A stretch of DNA of 64,000 bases. It comes from Chaetorhynchus papuensis. Taxonomy: Eukaryota; Chordata; Aves; Passeriformes; Rhipiduridae. Positions 59,171 through 64,000 of this stretch are shown here, piece after piece (the stretch's first letter is position 1; each line of letters starts with the position of its first letter). The position numbers and the translations under genes were made by a program. Location of the stretch: positions 1,724-65,723 of the forward strand of contig VWYX01002172.1 in the NCBI GenBank assembly GCA_013396525.1, given 5' to 3'. Under the pieces are notes generated by a model, which saw only the letters and a program-made list of their open reading frames with translations, searched no databases and was not told where the DNA came from.

Positions 59171-59250
59171 GCAATGCCAGAGGTATCACAGCAATGCCAG
59201 AGGTATCACAGCAATGCCAGAGGTATCACAGCAATGCCAGAGGTATCACA
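59171..59250 (+). repeat. Four perfect 20-bp direct repeats
   Basis: The unit GCAATGCCAGAGGTATCACA occurs at 59171, 59191, 59211 and 59231 without a mismatch. The 10 bp just before it (GCCCATCACA) ends like the unit, suggesting expansion from the LTR end. With no spacers between units, this is an ordinary tandem repeat and not a CRISPR array. Confidence 0.97.
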
Positions 59251-59254
59251 GCTG

Positions 59255-62200
59255 GCCCCACCTGCCCTTCTCTCCCACCAGGCTGGGGGAACTCACTAAT
59301 ATCGCCAAGACTTTTACAGCTCTGTAAACAAGGGAACATAATTTGCCATCACGCTTTTTGATTTCTGGTTGGGGCTTTTTATTTAAGACACCAGAAAAAA
59401 AAGAGCATTCCTTTGCTTTCTCAGGAAACGCTGTTTTTCCCCTTCCAGTTTCACAAGACAAGTTAAAGCATCTAATCCTGACCCTGGCAGAGCTTGCCTG
59501 ACCCTTTCCTGCAAGGCTCAGGGGGAGGATTTCTTTCCCTCTGCTGTTGGGTTTGTGGGTGGGGTTTTTTTCCTTGTATTAAAATCCCATAGTATTATTA
59601 AAAGGAATTGTTCAATTCCTTTAATTGGCTCAGAAGATAAATTCTTCCCTCAGCCCAGGGGGTCATGGCCATCAGCAGCTATTTATTAGCAGCATTGATT
59701 GAGAAGAACAGCCTTTAAATGGAAATAAATTGAATTCTATGGCAAAGAGTATTCCATACAGGCTATTAATATAAGAGAGGGAGCTTAACAGTTTTATTTC
59801 ATATTTATTTGCTCCCCTCCTCAGCTCATCAGTACTCCCAGTTCTCTTCCATGTTTCCCACCAACCATCCCCTCCTCATCATGGAAATTTCCTTACCTAC
59901 ATGGGTGAGAGCAGGCACGAGGGTGATGATGATGGAGATTTGAATGAGCTCAGGGAGGCTCCAAATCAGATCCTTGAGAGCCAGTGGAGGAAGGAGGGGT
60001 GGTGGGGAGCAGGATGAGACTTCCACATGCATGCACTATTGAAATGAGAGGGGGAGAAGATCTCTCCTACACTCTCTGGGGAATCTATGTTATATTTTTG
60101 CCTTCTCCACTGCTCAAAAACCGTCTTTGCCACCCCCTTGTTGGCTCCAGAATACATCCATAGTGCACACCTTCATTCCAGTGTTTAATTGCTGGAGATT
60201 GTTACTTGTAGGCTGCTAATTTATTAAAACCAGATCTCTCATATTACTCTGGTGCCCACAAGAATCATTGCCTTCTATTAAAGGCAGTGGTGCGTGCCTG
60301 CTTGTCTTTTTTCTCTGGCCACCTCTGTAATTGCAGCCCACTGCTAAGATGTGAAACTCTCCCCTGGCAGCTCAGCATCCTCCACTGGGAGTGTTTGGAT
60401 GAGGAACAAATGCAGGAGACAAACTCGTTTGGGATATAATCAGATATAACCGCTCTGATGTTCACAGAGATTGCACTGTGGACGAACAGAGCCTCTAAGC
60501 TGCTCAGGTCACATCTCACAGGTGGGCCAAAAAGCGAAGCCAGGGACTCCTGACACAGTCAGTCACTGGAAGCATCACGCAGACCAGACCTTGCCAAAAT
60601 ATGATGATGGATCCCCACAACATTCAGTGGAGCCAGCACTGTCCTCGCCCAGCTAAGCACAGAAAGATCTTCTCTGGTCATATGGGCCATTTTTTGAGTC
60701 AAACACATCCCTCAAAGCAGACACTTGCAGACACAGCACAGATGGGACTCCCAAACCAGGAGATAGAGAGAGATAGACACAAAAACACAGGCATCTCCAT
60801 ACACCAGGTGGCTGATACAGGCCAGAAGATCCCTACTTCTTCTCAGCCATCACCTCTCCAACAGGTCTGTCCATCTCCCTTCTGCCTTCTTCCCAGCTGC
60901 CTTCATCATCCCCTGACTCTGCTCTGCCTTTGAAGAGCTGCCTTGGTAGCCCCATGCACACACCTGATCCTACAGAACTGCTCCATAGCATCTCACAGGG
61001 AGAAGTAGCACCCCTTAAAGCAGTGCCTGAGCCTGGTTTTCAAACTCCTAAAGAAAAGAAATCAACAGACAGTTGGGTGATGGAAAATCACTCTATACTT
61101 GAGGTACTGCTGAGCAGCAGTGGGGGAGTTGTCCATCCCTCTCAGTGTTTTCTGAGATCCTGTAATCACAAGAGGCAGACACCTTCAATACATGAGGACA
61201 ACACCACAGCCCTCTTGTGTCATGGCACAGCTCATGTTTTAGATACACAGTGTTTTCCCCAAATTTAGGTTCCTGTGATTTGCATCCTCATCTGGATTTG
61301 GTACTTAGCTCCACTGACTTACAAGTGCAAGTTCAAACATAAGATTAAACCACCACCAAATGCTGGCGTGGGGCACTGGATCCAGACCAGCTGGGAGATG
61401 CCTTGTGGGGTTCCCAGCCTGCTGTTGGAAGGACTCAGGAATCCAAATCCTCCTGTGTTCCAAAGGCCACCAACACTCCCCAGTGCACCCAGACAGCCCA
61501 TGACACAGTCAGAGAGCATCTGGGGCAGAGCTCAGAGCACCTGCAGGCAGAGGAGGCAGAGGAGGCAGAGGCACAGGCAGAGGCACAAGTACCAGCTCTC
61601 GATACTCAGCAGCCAGCAATTAGAACAGCAGCATTACAAGACTAAAACAATAACATTTTGTTTATCTCATAAACAGTTAGCTCATTTTAGCACTCTGCCT
61701 CCAAGTGCTAGGTAATAACAGGATGCAAGGCAGGCGGCAGCTTTCAGTATCCAAAACAGTGTGGGTGCATCTGTGATTGTAAAGTGGAGAGTTGCTGCTC
61801 CGGATCCACAGGCCTGGAAATGGTGTGGTGGGAGGTGGTGGTATGAGCTGCAGGTTAGATTGGATATGGGGATTTCTCAGGGAGACAGAGTGGAGGCAAG
61901 CTAGACTAGCTACTCTGGTGTCTGTGGACTGGCTTTGACCTGCATCCTTTGAAGATCTGGCTCCCTGCTCCTGAAACAGCCCGCGTTATTCCAGGACTGT
62001 TTTGTTTTTACCTAAGTATTTGATTTATTTGATGTACAGATGTCCCAGGATCTAATCTGAGACCTGCAAGCAGAACCACACAGCAAGAGACAGACTTACA
62101 AAGATCCAAAAAAACCCATTTTATTTAGATTAAACTAGGCCATTATTGTGGTTTAATATAGGAATTGATTATTATTAGTATGCGTATTGAGCTTAACAGC

Positions 62201-64000
62201 TTCGATTTGTATCTATTTCATCACTGTTAATCTTTGATAAATATGTTTTTAATAATCTCTGGGTATTTATTGAACATAAAGCTGTCGTGTGAAATTGAGA
62301 GTAAGATTGCTAAAGATACTTATTATACACTACCTCAACACAAATTCATTATTAAAAACCTTTCACCGAGGCTTACTTTTAACCACAACATAACTGATGT
62401 GGATACTGCATAGTTAATCTATAATAAATATATTTGCAATAAACTATTGATATTTAACCTGCAGTAACTGTCTTAATAAATATGATCCATGAAAATGGCT
62501 TTTGGACAAGCTGCTCTTTTTTTAGCTTTGTCAGAGCCTTGGGGGATGTGGGGTGAGAAGGGGGAAAGCAGTGGCCTCGTATAAGGCAGTTCACTCCTCA
62601 GTCCCCACAGCCCTCCCCTATCCTGGCCACTGGACTCATTGCTGTTTCAGTCCCCAAATCTCCAGCCCCAGGCTCTTACAGGGGTCCCTCATTTGGTCTC
62701 AGTCCTGACTCATATTAACATTTGGCCCCTGCCATCCCTACAACTCCAGTGGGCTGTGTCCTACAAAGGCTGTTAATTCAGGTCCTGGTGCCCCCAGATG
62801 ATGCTCTGTCTGCCCAATAGTTTTGCAAAGTGGATAAGCAGCCTCGAGGGATATGAAGCACACAGAACCCATACCCCTGGGGCAGTAAAAACACAAGCTT
62901 TGTGAGAATATGGATCAACAGAGAAGCTCAAATGAGGAAATTTCAGCTTTGAACACAGCAGAGGCCACCAAATGCCTTTGACACATGAACTAGACAGGAG
63001 TCTGACTCCAAGCCATCAGAGGCAAAGGACTTGACACACAGTGCTGCTGAGACCCCCTGGGATAGCTCAGAGATGTGTTTGTCATTCTTTACATCACTTA
63101 ATGGCTGAGGTTAGTTGCAACAAGCCAACTCTAGCAGATATGCACAAAATTTCCCTCCCAACACTGATCAAATGGAAGAGGAGCAGAATAATTCCTCCCC
63201 CGTCCTTTCCTCTGGACCCTGCCCCATTTGTTAGGTGGCCACTCATACAGGTGCTGTACGCCTTCCTGGAGGCCACCATCTGATTCTCAGGTACCAGAGA
63301 GAGACAAAGATCTTAACGTGCAACTTTTAATTGAGCTGTATCATCTGCCACAAACATGAAATTAATGGTCCTACATCATAATCATAAATTCATACATAAC
63401 CCCATGCACCAGCAAATAACTCTTTGCAGTGATACTACAATGGCAAGCTGATTTGCAAGAGGCGCACGCTACCCAGGAATCCTAATTAACCAAATTAACA
63501 CCATCACTTCAAATCATGTCCCAGCAGTAGGACATTTCCGATTGGCCTCGGGCTGGAGCAAAGCAGCCAAATGAAAACCTGACAGCATCTCTGTGAGTCC
63601 GGCAGCCTAACCCTCTGCTGGGGGAAATATCTGCTGCCCATCCATGCACACGAGGAAGGGAACAAAAGTCTCCTGAGCATTTGTAGGCACTGACCCAAGG
63701 CAGACCACAGCACAGTGACACCATGCAACAGAGGAGCAGCTCTCAGCTCCTCATGCATTTCCCAAATCCAACCAGCAGCATGAGGAACCCCTTTCTGCCA
63801 TGCTGGCTTCCTCTAGGGGGTTGTGACACTGCCAGATCCCCTCAGAGAGTGCCAAATGTTGCTTTGAGTGAGTCTGCTATGGGTCTGGGGTCATGGGGAG
63901 GAGCTGATAAAAGGAATAGCCTCCACAAACCCCAAACCTGTCTCCCTGAACCCACTTGTTCGCACTGGTCTCCCCTTGTGACTTGCCCAAAATATTTAGT
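59255..64000. other. Noncoding DNA, no gene recognised
   Basis: No supported gene. A short GAGGCA-type low-complexity run lies at about 61546-61587, and an A/T-rich block at about 62060-62500, described in the findings. Open frames up to 146 codons (61275-61715) have no recognisable domain. Confidence 0.6.

Larger units (their letters stand above)
58514..59250 (+). mobile_element. Candidate ERV1-type solo LTR with internal repeats
   Basis: The element begins TGTGA and ends TCACA, a perfect 5-bp terminal inverted repeat. It is flanked by GCTG on both sides (58510-58513 and 59251-59254); 4-bp duplications are typical of gammaretrovirus-like ERV1 integrases. In order it has a U3 with four 53-bp direct repeats (58689-58900), a TATA-type TATAAGA (58900-58906), an AATAAA signal (58958-58963), a G/C-rich R/U5, and four 20-bp repeats at the 3' edge. 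No retroviral interior adjoins it. The regulatory order is convincing. The exact ends are less so, because a 4-bp match is easy by chance and the 3' repeats all end in TCACA. Confidence 0.65.

Noticed and set aside
59171..59250. CRISPR array
   Set aside because: Units are directly abutting with no spacers, and the host is a vertebrate.
61403..61645. Glu/Ala repeat protein
   Set aside because: It derives from a short GAGGCA low-complexity run.
63975..64000. MIR fragment at the window edge
   Set aside because: GTGACTTGCCCAAAA is reminiscent of a reverse MIR core, but the window ends before it can be judged.

Overview
The window looks like intergenic or intronic DNA from a vertebrate, most likely a bird. 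The evidence is its repeat content. There are two minus-strand CR1 LINE 3' ends carrying the short octamer tails typical of avian and reptilian CR1. There are several solo-LTR-like endogenous retrovirus remnants, worn MIR/CORE-SINE fossils, scattered simple repeats and one run of Ns (21913-22118). I see no Alu, no L1, no operon structure and no ribosome binding sites. I could not identify the species or the neighbouring genes.

No host protein-coding gene, tRNA or rRNA could be supported. Apart from the CR1 fragment, the open reading frames are short, overlap on both strands, use ordinary noncoding composition and match no domain I recognise. The only recognisable protein-coding sequence is the C-terminal end of a CR1 ORF2 protein (33748-34116, minus strand).

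Layout: 1-5511 contains two LTR-like remnants (about 3490-3785 on plus and 5015-5511 on minus). 5512-13665 is unannotated DNA with a CR1 tail (10158-10320) and two weak exon-like segments. 13666-14038 is a solo LTR, and a second copy of the same family lies at 45704-46073; each is flanked by its own 6-bp duplication. 17855-18020, 26550-26700 and 57770-57950 are MIR fossils. A pentamer repeat runs into the assembly gap at 21913. Just right of the gap is a compact CpG-dense segment (22551-22688). Minisatellites lie at 28605-28684 (16-bp unit) and 48919-48992 (GGGGAA). A GATA-motif cluster lies at 42288-42377. The most elaborate element is a candidate ERV1-type LTR at 58514-59250, with four 53-bp U3 repeats and four 20-bp repeats at its 3' edge. 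The end of the window holds an AT-rich block (62060-62500).

Nothing here amounts to a new multi-gene system. The most informative signals are the paired LTR insertions, the internally repeated LTR and the two candidate regulatory clusters. All statements rest on reading by eye; no alignment or database search was run.
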